A stretch of 64,000 bases of DNA. Source: Algoriphagus sp. AGSA1 (GTDB taxonomy: Bacteria; Bacteroidota; Bacteroidia; Cytophagales; Cyclobacteriaceae). A program made the position numbers and the translations under genes. This document shows positions 54,972 to 63,159 of this stretch, one piece after another; within the stretch, counting starts at the first letter, position 1; every line of letters begins with the position of its first letter. The notes under the pieces were generated by a model that saw only the letters and a list, made by a program, of their open reading frames with translations, did no database searches and was not told where the DNA came from. The stretch spans positions 186,001-250,000 of the forward strand of contig NZ_JAJUWR010000002.1 of the NCBI RefSeq assembly GCF_021390545.1, written 5' to 3'.

Positions 54972-56020
54972 AGGCTGATGGTTAATGATACACCATAGGT
55001 GTCGGTAGTATCGTCTATTTGTAGAATATGTTTCCCGGGGTAGATCAGTTCGAGTCTTCGCTTTACATTTGCCAATCCTAGCCCCCCTTTCTCTTTTCGT
55101 GCTGTTGGGATCCCCGGCTTGGAATTGATGCAGTTGAATTTCAATTCTTCATTGCTTACATCAAAATACAACTGCACAAACGATTTTTTCTCTAAGTCCA
55201 TATTGTGTTTGATGGCATTTTCTACAAATGTGACCAGGAGTAAGGGGGCGATTTGAACTCCGCTCAGTTCCCCTTGTTTCGAGATCAGGTATTCAAAATT
55301 GTCCCTTCTTATTTGTTCCAGACTTAATAGATCCTCCAAAAAATGAATGTCGGCGGTCAGCAGTACACGGGATCTTGCACTGTCATAGAGCTGATATCGG
55401 AGTAGGTCACTCAGCTTCATGAGTACCTGCGAGGCTTTTATTGGATCTTTTTGGGTGAGTACGTTCGCATTGTTGAGCATGTTGAAGAGAAAGTGCGGGT
55501 TGATCTGGTTTTTAAGCTGCTCCATTTCTGATCTCAGCGTCGTTTTTTCCAACTCGTTTATCCGGTGGCTATCGAGAATAGAGCGTTGAAACAGTTTAAT
55601 TGCCGTGGAAGCCATCGTAAGTACCAGGACTACAAATGAAACAGAAAGCATTCCGGCAGCTTCTCTATAGGCATCAGCCCTTCTATAGGAAGCCAAAATT
55701 TCCCAGCTGATAAAGTAGATGACAGAGATAATGGCAATGGTGGAAATTAGCGATAATGCATAGGCGAAATAGCGGTTGGTGAAGAAAAATCGGGGGACAT
55801 ACCAATACATGTTCAGATAAAACAACAAAACAAAAACCAACACAAGCCCACTACTGATAATGGACTGAACCGGTTCAATAAATTGCGGTTGGCTATTGAA
55901 TAAAACTAAGGTGATGAATATGATCAATGAAATATGGCGCGCCAACCTGTAGTCGGAAGAAACAAAAAATTTATATACCCAATCTTTTTCCATCACTGAA
56001 CTTTTTTCTGAATTTCTCAT
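54968..56020 (-). CDS. LytS/YehU-type sensor histidine kinase
   Basis: The protein has 350 residues. Four hydrophobic membrane segments lie in the first 150 residues. A coiled-coil linker (INELEKTTLRSEMEQLKNQ) leads into the His_kinase domain with the phospho-acceptor motif NPHFLFNMLNNANV (about 194-207). A short HATPase follows (FVENAIKHNM and GGLGLANVKRRLELIYPG). It has no extracellular sensor domain, so the signal is probably in the membrane. It is the first gene of a two-gene operon with the LytTR regulator. Confidence 0.94.
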   Translation of the reverse strand: MRNSEKSSVMEKDWVYKFFVSSDYRLARHISLIIFITLVLFNSQPQFIEPVQSIISSGLVLVFVLLFYLNMYWYVPRFFFTNRYFAYALSLISTIAIISVIYFISWEILASYRRADAYREAAGMLSVSFVVLVLTMASTAIKLFQRSILDSHRINELEKTTLRSEMEQLKNQINPHFLFNMLNNANVLTQKDPIKASQVLMKLSDLLRYQLYDSARSRVLLTADIHFLEDLLSLEQIRRDNFEYLISKQGELSGVQIAPLLLVTFVENAIKHNMDLEKKSFVQLYFDVSNEELKFNCINSKPGIPTARKEKGGLGLANVKRRLELIYPGKHILQIDDTTDTYGVSLTISL

Positions 56021-56349
56021 AATATCTATCGCAGAGTAGTAGGTACAGGGAAATAGCTTTTAACCCAAAACCCTTATAGATCCTGCAAACTATAGGTCAA
56101 AAACCGACAAAATCAGTATGCTTGCTTTCAAGAGGATCAACCCTTGCAAGGGCTCTTCCGGCAAGGTCTATTATAGACGATGTTTCCTGACAGTAGGTAA
56201 AACTAAAACAGATTTTGGGACAAACCCTCTTTTTTATACCAAAGCCTCTGCCTATTAGATGAAACCCGATAAAACGGTTACTTGCAGAGCTCGTTTATGA
56301 TTGGTTTTTGGACTGGGCAGATTTTGATCTCCGGTATTGATATTCTTTT
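56021..56349. other. Upstream region of the LytTR operon
   Basis: No gene is seen. Two similar boxes in the minus-strand sense, GGTTTTTGACCTA (56104-56092) and GGGTTTTGGGTTA (56072-56060), lie 32 bp apart and resemble the CGTTTTTGGCTA repeats at 57013-57045. They might be weak autoregulatory LytTR sites. Confidence 0.35.
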
Positions 56350-56443
56350 TATGTGTTTATAATTGTTTTTCAATGGTCACATGGAATCTCGCCCGGGGAA
56401 TAATCATCCCTTTGTGTGTCGCCTTCGACATGCTCGATTTCAT
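56350..56443 (-). repeat. Dispersed leader element, copy 3 (orphan, no gene at its end)
   Basis: On the minus strand it starts ATGAAATCGAGCATGTCGAA at 56443, shows all conserved blocks without any palindrome insert, and ends ATAAACACATA, so the usual terminal ATG is ATA here. It reads as an open frame of 28 codons (MKSSMSKATHKGMII...) ending TAA. Upstream it is preceded by another element tail (AAAATATAAACACATG), suggesting a former tandem pair. It is the cleanest form of the repeat in the window. Confidence 0.8.
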
Positions 56444-56792
56444 GTGTTTATATTTTGTATGGGATACATGGGATCTTTGACGATTAATCCGCCAGTCGGC
56501 GGAGCCTAGTGTGTTCAATGATGATTTTAATCGTGTCTATTTTATATGATTATCCCCTTTGTACCAGCATTGGGATAAAAGCATCATTTGTTTAGGAAAG
56601 GCTAGCGTCAAGGCCACTTTTGTTATCGGCCTGCCTGCCGGCAAAGGCAGGTCTTCCTGCCCGTAAAACAAGAAAAATACGGCTACTGGTATCATTGCGG
56701 ATATACATGTCTTTTTACAATCTGGAATAGGAGTTCGACCGCCCGTTTTTTGCTCTTTTTAGTATTAGAAAGCAGGTCTCTGTGCCCCGAAA
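56444..56792. other. Repeat-rich intergenic DNA
   Basis: It contains a partial leader-element tail (56441-56465), a GC-rich palindrome cctgcctgccggcaaaggcagg (56632-56653) and copy B of the 1741 repeat. No gene is supported. Confidence 0.5.
56666..56703 (+). repeat. Dispersed repeat, copy B (partner at 1741-1779)
   Basis: It shares ctggtatcattgc exactly and aligns imperfectly over about 39 bp with 1741-1779. Confidence 0.55.
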
Positions 56793-56827
56793 CCCATTTG
56801 CTATAAAACCTAGCCCATTTGGTATAA
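56793..56827 (+). promoter_or_regulatory. Direct repeat pair CCCATTTGsTATAA, 21-bp period
   Basis: The two copies (56793-56806 and 56814-56827) differ at one of 14 positions and are exactly 21 bp apart, the period expected for tandem LytTR-domain binding. They lie about 270 bp upstream of the TonB receptor start. Confidence 0.5.
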
Positions 56828-57012
56828 TTCCAAAATAGGGTGTTGGAATGGCGGCTACTTTAGCACTCATCGAAAGCAAAATCCAGAAGCAAATAATTAT
56901 AAGTGCTATGAAGAAGACCAAACCATTACCACATCGACAACTACTTTCCAAGAGCTTGAAAACAAGCCGTTCACAAAGCCATCCAATGAGAAACACTGGT
57001 TTTTCTTTAGGT

Positions 57013-57045
57013 CGTTTTTGGCTACAACATAAACGTTTTTGGCTA
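57013..57045 (+). promoter_or_regulatory. Direct repeat pair CGTTTTTGGCTA, 21-bp period, candidate LytTR operator
   Basis: Two identical 12-bp copies (57013-57024 and 57034-57045) are 21 bp apart. The second ends 48 bp before the ATG at 57094. A CAATTTTG box (57068-57075, one mismatch to TAnnTTTG) follows, fitting an activator-dependent promoter. The LytTR regulator gene is divergent nearby. Confidence 0.6.
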
Positions 57046-57093
57046 AACCTCTTTGGAAAAGGCGAGCCAATTTTGTTTCGTCAATATCAGGAT

Positions 57094-59544
57094 ATGAATT
57101 TACAAAAGATACGCGGCATGAATCTTTACAGACCGAAAGAAAGAAATTTTTACAGATCAGATAAAATCCTGATGTTGACTCTGATACTGAGTATGATCAG
57201 CGTCCTGTCAGTTGCCCAGTCAACAGGAAATCTTAAAGGTAAAGTTATTGAACAAACTACAAAGCAACCTATGGTAGGCGTGACGGTTAAGTTGGACGAT
57301 ACCCAATTTGGTGCGATTACCGATATCGATGGTGTTTTTTCTATAGCCAACGTGCCCTCTGGGTCCTATTCACTCACATTTTCATTTATTGGCTTTCAGA
57401 CAAAAAAGGTAACTGATATTGTCATTTCAGGCAGTAAAACATACTATGCTGAATTCGAGATGCTGGATGATGTTGGCGAGCTAGGCGAAGTGACGGTAGT
57501 CGCCTTTAAGGGTGAGAATAATCCGTTAACGCCAGTATCCGCTTTTTCATATTCCAGGGAGGAAATCTTCCGAAATGCAGGATCACAAGGGGATATCATG
57601 AGGGCTCTGGCGGTCTTACCCGGTGTAGTCAGTGCCGGGGCCCAATTCTCAGCCATAGCGGCAAGAGGCCAGGGTACGCAGGACAACGTATATATGGTGG
57701 ATGATATGCCCATGTTCAATCTGTCCCACTTGGAGGCAGAGGGTATCTCCTCGGGTTTCAATGACCCCAACGGCGGTAGGTTTAGTATTTTCGCCCCCCG
57801 TGTAGTGGATAATGTTCAGTTCCAGAATGGTGGGTTTGATGCCACATTTGGTCGGAAATCTTCCTCATACCTTGGGCTTGGCATCAAAGAAGGAAATAGG
57901 GAAAGCAGTTCTTTTAGTGCGCAGTTGGAGCTTTTGGGAGTGACACTGATTTATGATGGTCCGCTTACCAAAAAGACAAGCCTTTTTACTTCTGCACGCT
58001 ACCAGAATTTCGCAGGTGTGGCTAGCATCACAGGGGTGCCCAATATGGGATCGATATCGCTGGGCGATTATCTGGTAAAAACGACCACGGAGATCAATAC
58101 CAAAAACAGGCTTTCCTTTATTGCCATGTACAATCCTGAGCGACCCAGCAGGTGGATTGATGATATCGAGGCAGGTACCAATATCAATGATGACAACAGT
58201 GCGGGACAGGTTCTCTATAACCATCGAGGAAGCAATACCTTGGTAGGTCTGAATCTGCGTACACTGACCAGTACATCCAGTTATTGGAAAAATGTACTTT
58301 ATTTCCGCGCTTCTACCGTGGACAACAGATTCGGCTATTATACTCCCTCTCTTACTTCTGACGGAGAAATACTGGATCCGGCGTTTGGTGCATACAGGGA
58401 TGATCTCAGAACTATAAAAAATGACCAGCAGGAGATAGGGTACCGGTCCATCTATACCAAGAATTACGATAAAGTCACTTTAACAGCGGGGATTGATGCC
58501 ATTGCCGTCAATTTGGATTATGAGCGAAATCTAGCCCGAACCGATACGCTTTATACCTTCAGATCCACTGATTTTCGTCCTGACCCTTCCCGGTATTTTC
58601 AGATTTTAGATCCGGCTCGCTACAATTCCTCCTTCGAAAATACGGCTTTCAACGGTTCGGCATATGCCAGTCTTTCTTGGAATGTCACTAAGCGACTTAC
58701 CTTAAATCCTGGGCTTCGCTACGATTTCACAGGATTTGCTGAGCAGCACACCATTTCACCGAGATTAAGTGGTAGTCTGTTATTGGGAGATAGACAGAGT
58801 ATCAATTTTGCCACCGGTATTTATTATCAGGATGTGGCCTATTCCAATGTCGCCGCACAAAGTTTTGGTGATGTAATCAAAAATGAGCGGACTATACAAA
58901 GTATCCTTGGCTATAAGATGCAATTTTCAGGAGACTTGAAGCTTGTGGCCGAGGCCTGGCACAAGCAGTTTGATGATTTGGTCGTACAGCCCAACAGGGC
59001 TGAAAGCTATCTGACAAATGACGGTACTGGCTATGCCTATGGAGCTGATTTCAGTTTGATCAAAAGACTTTCAAAAAAGTATTATGGCCAAGTAAGTTAT
59101 TCTTACATGCAAAGTGTACGGGATGATAACGACGGGTATGGAGAATATGATTTTACATTCAACATACCGCATGTGTTCAGTGCCTTGGCAAGTTATAAGC
59201 CAAATGAGAAGTGGGTGCTGTCGGCCAAGTTCAGGTACTCAACAGGGCGTCCGATTGATGATTATATAATCCATGAAAATGTTTTTAATGACATGAACAT
59301 GTTGCGGTATTCGCAGGAACTAACCTCCAGAAACGGAAGGTTGCTGGACGATTTTGTAAGCTTTGATATCCGGGCAGACTACAATATACAGATGAGGCGA
59401 AGTGCCCTGACCGTGTTTCTGGACATCACCGACATCCAAAATACATTCAATGTGAATTTTGAACAGTTTATCCCACTCACTGGTCAGATTTCACGCTCAG
59501 GACTTGGGATGTTTCCCACGTTTGGACTGAAAATCGAACTGTAA
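57094..59544 (+). CDS. TonB-dependent receptor with carboxypeptidase-regulatory-like domain
   Basis: The protein has 816 residues from ATG 57094; ATG 57118 is an alternative. An open extension to 56848 is rejected because it would bury the signal peptide (LMLTLILSMISVLSVAQ) and overlap the direct repeats. The domains are: CarbopepD_reg-like (LKGKVIEQTTKQPMVGVTVK), a plug (RALAVLPGVVSAGAQFSAIAARGQ), and a barrel ending GLGMFPTFGLKIEL. There is no SusD gene nearby, so it is not a PUL transporter. It is followed after 98 bp by the molybdenum hydroxylase genes, and may import their substrate or a metal complex (inference). Confidence 0.92.
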   Translation: MNLQKIRGMNLYRPKERNFYRSDKILMLTLILSMISVLSVAQSTGNLKGKVIEQTTKQPMVGVTVKLDDTQFGAITDIDGVFSIANVPSGSYSLTFSFIGFQTKKVTDIVISGSKTYYAEFEMLDDVGELGEVTVVAFKGENNPLTPVSAFSYSREEIFRNAGSQGDIMRALAVLPGVVSAGAQFSAIAARGQGTQDNVYMVDDMPMFNLSHLEAEGISSGFNDPNGGRFSIFAPRVVDNVQFQNGGFDATFGRKSSSYLGLGIKEGNRESSSFSAQLELLGVTLIYDGPLTKKTSLFTSARYQNFAGVASITGVPNMGSISLGDYLVKTTTEINTKNRLSFIAMYNPERPSRWIDDIEAGTNINDDNSAGQVLYNHRGSNTLVGLNLRTLTSTSSYWKNVLYFRASTVDNRFGYYTPSLTSDGEILDPAFGAYRDDLRTIKNDQQEIGYRSIYTKNYDKVTLTAGIDAIAVNLDYERNLARTDTLYTFRSTDFRPDPSRYFQILDPARYNSSFENTAFNGSAYASLSWNVTKRLTLNPGLRYDFTGFAEQHTISPRLSGSLLLGDRQSINFATGIYYQDVAYSNVAAQSFGDVIKNERTIQSILGYKMQFSGDLKLVAEAWHKQFDDLVVQPNRAESYLTNDGTGYAYGADFSLIKRLSKKYYGQVSYSYMQSVRDDNDGYGEYDFTFNIPHVFSALASYKPNEKWVLSAKFRYSTGRPIDDYIIHENVFNDMNMLRYSQELTSRNGRLLDDFVSFDIRADYNIQMRRSALTVFLDITDIQNTFNVNFEQFIPLTGQISRSGLGMFPTFGLKIEL

Positions 59545-59642
59545 TTCCATAGATAACAGCACGCAATAATAAAAAGGCCGAATTGCATTTAAGAAGATTC
59601 ATTGCAGGCCGAAAAATACCCCGTCAATCTAAATCCAACAAT

Positions 59643-60119
59643 ATGAAGGTAAGCCTAATCATCAATGAAAAACCAATAGTATTGGAAGCCGATCCGGATA
59701 TGCCCCTACTGTGGGCAGTGAGAGATCTGGCTAATTTAAAAGGTACCAAGTTTGGCTGTGGCAAAGCGCTGTGTGGTGCTTGCTCACTGTATGTGGATGG
59801 AGATTTGATAAGGTCTTGTTCCTACCCGGTAAAAATGGCTGAGGGCAAACAAATAACAACCATCGAAGGGCTTTCTGAAGACGAAACCAATCTACATCCG
59901 GTACAACAGGCCTGGATGGAAATCCAAGTACCTCAATGTGGCTACTGCCAGCCCGGGTTTATGATGGCCGCAGCCAAACTCTTGGAAGAAAATCCAACCC
60001 CAACAGTGGAGGAAATCAAGAACGGAATTTCAAATATCTGCCGCTGTGGTACCCACCCACGAATAATCAATGCAATTCTTCTGGCTTCTAAAATCAAAGC
60101 TCATGGATCGATCAAATAA
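59643..60119 (+). CDS. (2Fe-2S) subunit of a xanthine-dehydrogenase-family hydroxylase
   Basis: The protein has 158 residues from ATG 59643; upstream codons to 59583 have no homology features. The two iron-sulphur clusters are complete: plant-type Cys39, Cys44, Cys47 and Cys59 (CGKALCGACSLY, CSYP) and Cys99, Cys102, Cys133 and Cys135 (CGYCQPG, CRCGTHPRI). It has no signal peptide and should be exported in complex with the TAT-signal-bearing molybdenum subunit. The partner gene begins inside its last codons (17-bp overlap). It resembles the small subunit of isoquinoline 1-oxidoreductase-type aldehyde or N-heterocycle hydroxylases. Confidence 0.94.
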   Translation: MKVSLIINEKPIVLEADPDMPLLWAVRDLANLKGTKFGCGKALCGACSLYVDGDLIRSCSYPVKMAEGKQITTIEGLSEDETNLHPVQQAWMEIQVPQCGYCQPGFMMAAAKLLEENPTPTVEEIKNGISNICRCGTHPRIINAILLASKIKAHGSIK

Positions 60120-62268
60120 GGGCTCCAAAAAGGGGATTTCCAGAAGAAAGTTTCTGAAAGGTGCTGGAATTGGCGTGTCAGGTACTATGGCCCTGCTTTA
60201 TTTTGGAAGGTCTTTCATACGAAGGGGGCTGAGTGGTTTCGTGGCAGAAATGGATATGCCCTCAGGGATTTCTGAATTTGACCATCACTTATGGTTTGAA
60301 GTAAATTCAGATAATACAGTCACTATGAAATCCCCTAAAGTAGAAATGGGGCAGGGTATTTTTACCGGCTTTGCCATGTTGGCGGCTGAAGAACTGGACA
60401 TGGAATTGGATAAAATTAAAGTAGTCCATGCTTCCTCTTCCAACGGCATTATTGGAAATACCGGTGTGAGCAACAGTACTTCTTCCCTGTATGTCAGCAT
60501 ACGGGAAGTTGCGGCCACTTTGCGTGAAACCCTAAAGCTTCAAGCCTCCAAGCTGTGGGGGGTAGAGCCTCAATCAATCTCGACCAAAAATGGAGTTTTG
60601 ACCTCCTCCGGCAATGAAATAACCTATGCTGACCTGGCAAAACAAACTTCAAATTGGGAGACAGCCAATACCCCTGCTTTACGGCCAGCTTCATCTTTTA
60701 AATACGTGGGTAAAGAACACAAGAGGATTGATTTGTTGGATAAAGTATTGGGAAAACCGATTTACGGTATTGACACCTCTCTTCCCAATATGGTTTACGG
60801 GGCGGTAATGTATAGCCCCTATATAGGAGGAAAATTAAAAAATGCGGATTTAACCGGGGCTGAGAACGCAGGTGGCGTTTTGAAAGTAGTTCAGGATAAA
60901 GAGTGGATTGGAGTGGTAGCCACTACCAGATTTGAAGCTGAAAGAGCACTTTCCAGGGTGAAGGCAAATTGGGATTATAATCCAAACTATTCCACTAAAA
61001 ATGCCATAGAAGCGGTAACAGTGGGTATTGGCACGGAGGTGAATATGCAAAAGGAGGGCAATATCAATCGTATTCAATCAAAAGAAATTAAAAGTGAATA
61101 CCGGACTCCCATTGGTTTTCATGCCGGCATGGAGCCAAGTATTGTAGTGGCGGACGTGGTGGATGACAAGGTTACGGTCTATACCTCCCACCAACATCTC
61201 CCTTTCATGCAGCAATCCATTTCAGATGCTTTGGGATTCGATAGTAAAAACATAGTAATGGTGCCTGCTTTTTTGGGGGGAGGATTTGGCAGAAAGACTT
61301 TCAAACACAATGCGGTGGAGGCCACCAGACTATCCCAAGCCGTAGGCAGACCTGTTCATCTACTTTACAATCGACAGCAGGAGTTTCAAAATGGATTTGT
61401 AAGGCCAAACACCCATCATATACTTAGTGGGAAATTAGACAATGAAGGCAAAATTCTGGCAATGCAGCATGAATTTGCCTCTGGTCCGATGGGGTTCATG
61501 GCCATGCCGAAAATTGTGGAGCCCATTTTAGGAGCAGACTTTATTGTAGCTGGCCATGGTGGGCGGATTGGGTATGCTATTGAAAACCTAAGGACCACCA
61601 TGTGGCAAAGTAAACTGCCCTTTGAGACAAGTATGTGGAGAGGAGTGGGCATGTTTGCCAACACCTTTGCCATAGAGAGCTTTATGGATGAATTGGCTAA
61701 CCAAGCCGGTATAGATCCTATAAAATTCAGACTTGATCATTGCGGCGATACAGTCCGACAGACCAGGAGAAGAAAAATCCTTGAACTAATTCGGGAAAAA
61801 TCAGGATGGGACAATCCCTCACCCAGCGAAATTGGAAAGGGTATGGCCGTTTGTGATGATCATAAGACAATCGCTGCGGCAGTAGTGGAGATAAAAATTG
61901 AAGAAGGGAAGATTGTAGTTACCAAGGTATATCAGGCCATCGATCCGGGTGTAATTATTAATCCCGCTGGTATCCGTCAGCAAGTCGAGGGGGCTACGAT
62001 GATGGCTATCAGTGCAGGCTTACATGAACAGGGAACAATAGAAAAGGGCCAGTTCGTAGAAACCAACTTTCATAATTATAAAGTTGCATCGCTAAGGGAT
62101 ACACCGGATATCGAAGTGATCCTGCATCAAGGTTCTGACCAGCCTTCGGGAGTTGGTGAACCTCCTATTTCGCCTATTGCTCCTGCTATCGCAAATGCCA
62201 TTTTCAAGTTAACGGGAAAAAGACTTCGAACTTTGCCCCTGCAAATGGCCTTGGAAGATTCCAAGTGA
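60103..62268 (+). CDS. Molybdopterin-binding subunit of a xanthine-dehydrogenase-family hydroxylase (IorB-like), TAT-exported
   Basis: The protein has 721 residues from ATG 60103. This start exposes a TAT signal (ISRRKFLKGAGIGVSG), whereas a start at 60070 would add 11 residues before it. The molybdopterin-binding motifs are present: FLGGGFGRKTFKHNAVEA, SMWRGVGMFANTFAIESFMDE, and the C-terminal GEPPISPIAPAIANAI with the catalytic-type Glu. In IorB-like enzymes the electrons go to a cytochrome or other periplasmic carrier; no cytochrome gene is seen here. It oxidises aldehydes or N-heterocycles in the periplasm, substrate unknown. It ends the operon with the (2Fe-2S) subunit. Confidence 0.93.
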   Translation: MDRSNKGSKKGISRRKFLKGAGIGVSGTMALLYFGRSFIRRGLSGFVAEMDMPSGISEFDHHLWFEVNSDNTVTMKSPKVEMGQGIFTGFAMLAAEELDMELDKIKVVHASSSNGIIGNTGVSNSTSSLYVSIREVAATLRETLKLQASKLWGVEPQSISTKNGVLTSSGNEITYADLAKQTSNWETANTPALRPASSFKYVGKEHKRIDLLDKVLGKPIYGIDTSLPNMVYGAVMYSPYIGGKLKNADLTGAENAGGVLKVVQDKEWIGVVATTRFEAERALSRVKANWDYNPNYSTKNAIEAVTVGIGTEVNMQKEGNINRIQSKEIKSEYRTPIGFHAGMEPSIVVADVVDDKVTVYTSHQHLPFMQQSISDALGFDSKNIVMVPAFLGGGFGRKTFKHNAVEATRLSQAVGRPVHLLYNRQQEFQNGFVRPNTHHILSGKLDNEGKILAMQHEFASGPMGFMAMPKIVEPILGADFIVAGHGGRIGYAIENLRTTMWQSKLPFETSMWRGVGMFANTFAIESFMDELANQAGIDPIKFRLDHCGDTVRQTRRRKILELIREKSGWDNPSPSEIGKGMAVCDDHKTIAAAVVEIKIEEGKIVVTKVYQAIDPGVIINPAGIRQQVEGATMMAISAGLHEQGTIEKGQFVETNFHNYKVASLRDTPDIEVILHQGSDQPSGVGEPPISPIAPAIANAIFKLTGKRLRTLPLQMALEDSK

Positions 62269-62555
62269 TTTGAACCAAACTATCAGTGTAAAACCGGTCA
62301 CACTATTTGCAGGGGATGAAACTCAGGTCGGAGTACAATCCGATAGCATGGATATTCCCGGCTGATGTTTTATTTATTGGGAATTGCAAGCCGCCTGGCA
62401 CCGAATTTCTTCCTAAGATTCGGCCACCGGGAATTTGAACGATTTAAATCACTCAACAGTATCAAATAAGTTGATATCAGGTATCAGGAAACGTCTCGAA
62501 ATCCTGAAAATTATCACCAAACAAGACATTTACCGACCACTTAAATTAAATTATC
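62269..62555. other. Intergenic stretch, nothing recognised
   Basis: No gene, hairpin or repeat was identified with confidence between the hydroxylase and the first of two tandem leader elements. Confidence 0.4.
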
Positions 62556-62674
62556 ATGAAATCGAGCATGACGCAAGCGACACACAGAGGGATGATTATT
62601 CGCCTGGCGAGATTCTCCCGAAGAAAAATCGGGACAGGCTATCTGACCATTAAAAATCAAAATATAAACAGATG
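62556..62674 (+). repeat. Dispersed leader element, copy 4 (first of a tandem pair)
   Basis: It starts ATGAAATCGAGCATGACGCA and keeps the blocks GCGACACACA, GGGATGATTAT, GCGAGATTC and GACCATTAAAAATCA. It has a small tcccga...tcggga hairpin insert (62616-62634) and ends ATAAACAGATG. The frame is open for 39 codons (MKSSMTQATHRGMIIRLARF...) and its TGA stop (62673-62675) overlaps the next ATG (62672-62674). Confidence 0.8.
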
Positions 62675-62806
62675 AAATACCCATGTCGAACGGTCGACAC
62701 ACAGGAGCATGATTATCCGAGGGTATTCCCTGCCCTCCGGGAGGCGGGCACCTGCCTGCCGGCAAAGGCAAGTCAGACCAATAAAAATCAAATTATAAAC
62801 AGATGA
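62672..62806 (+). CDS. Possible small ORF inside the tandem leader element (44 residues), coupled to the DoxX gene
   Basis: The frame runs from ATG 62672 (the end of copy 4) through copy 5 and stops at TGA 62804-62806, overlapping the DoxX ATG at 62803. The product (MKYPCRTVDTQEHDYPRVF...) has no recognised domain, and its end (KNQIINR) mirrors that of the copy 4 frame (KNQNINR). It may be a leader frame used for translational coupling, or chance openness of a repeat. Coding status is unproven. Confidence 0.3.
   Translation: MKYPCRTVDTQEHDYPRVFPALREAGTCLPAKASQTNKNQIINR
62683..62805 (+). repeat. Dispersed leader element, copy 5 (second of a tandem pair, ends at the DoxX ATG)
   Basis: This degenerate copy starts atgtcgaacggtcgacacac. 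It contains ATGATTAT and then a long GC-rich palindromic insert (about 62728-62770, cctgcctgccggcaaaggca). It ends GACCAATAAAAATCAAATTATAAACAGATG, the ATG being the DoxX start at 62803. The first part can fold as TGTCGA-ACGG-TCGACA. Confidence 0.72.
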
Positions 62807-63147
62807 AAATAGTAAGCATAGTACTCTTGATTATTTCTGCATTCCTGAGTTTCAAGCACGGATGGGATGCGTTTCAGCCTGCAAATGCGCAGCAGGCCCA
62901 AATGATGTCAGACTTGGGAATTACCAAAGGCGTGATGCCGTATTTTGGTGTTTTCTCCATCCTTCTTGGCTTGATGTTGTTCTTCCCGCAAACATTCCTG
63001 GTAAGCAACATTCTAAATGCAGTGACCATCGTCTTGATCATGGCGCTATCGCTCAATGCTGGGAATTACAAAATGGCTTTGATAGAAATCCCGTTTCTGG
63101 CCATGCCGCTGGTGATGATTTGGTTGAAATATCCTTTTAAATCCTGA
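62803..63147 (+). CDS. DoxX-like small membrane protein
   Basis: The protein has 114 residues with four hydrophobic helices (about 1-17, 45-65, 68-88, 94-112). The pattern KIVSIVLLIISAFLSFKHGWDAF ... GITKGVMPYFGVFSILLGLMLFFP is that of small DoxX/DUF-type four-helix membrane proteins. These are often linked to thiol or quinone redox functions, though no role is proven here. It starts at the end of a dispersed leader element and is followed after 12 bp by an AraC regulator. A decayed copy with the same neighbour is at 51210-51293. Confidence 0.8.
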   Translation: MKIVSIVLLIISAFLSFKHGWDAFQPANAQQAQMMSDLGITKGVMPYFGVFSILLGLMLFFPQTFLVSNILNAVTIVLIMALSLNAGNYKMALIEIPFLAMPLVMIWLKYPFKS

Positions 63148-63159
63148 AAAAACTCACCT

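Noticed and set aside
56848..57093. N-terminal extension of the TonB receptor to ATG 56848
   Set aside because: It would place 82 basic, non-signal residues before the signal peptide and run through the direct repeats. The starts at 57094 or 57118 are more natural.
62435..62653. Plus-strand frame of 72 codons in the tandem leader region
   Set aside because: It runs through repeat DNA in a different register from the conserved small frame and has no protein features.
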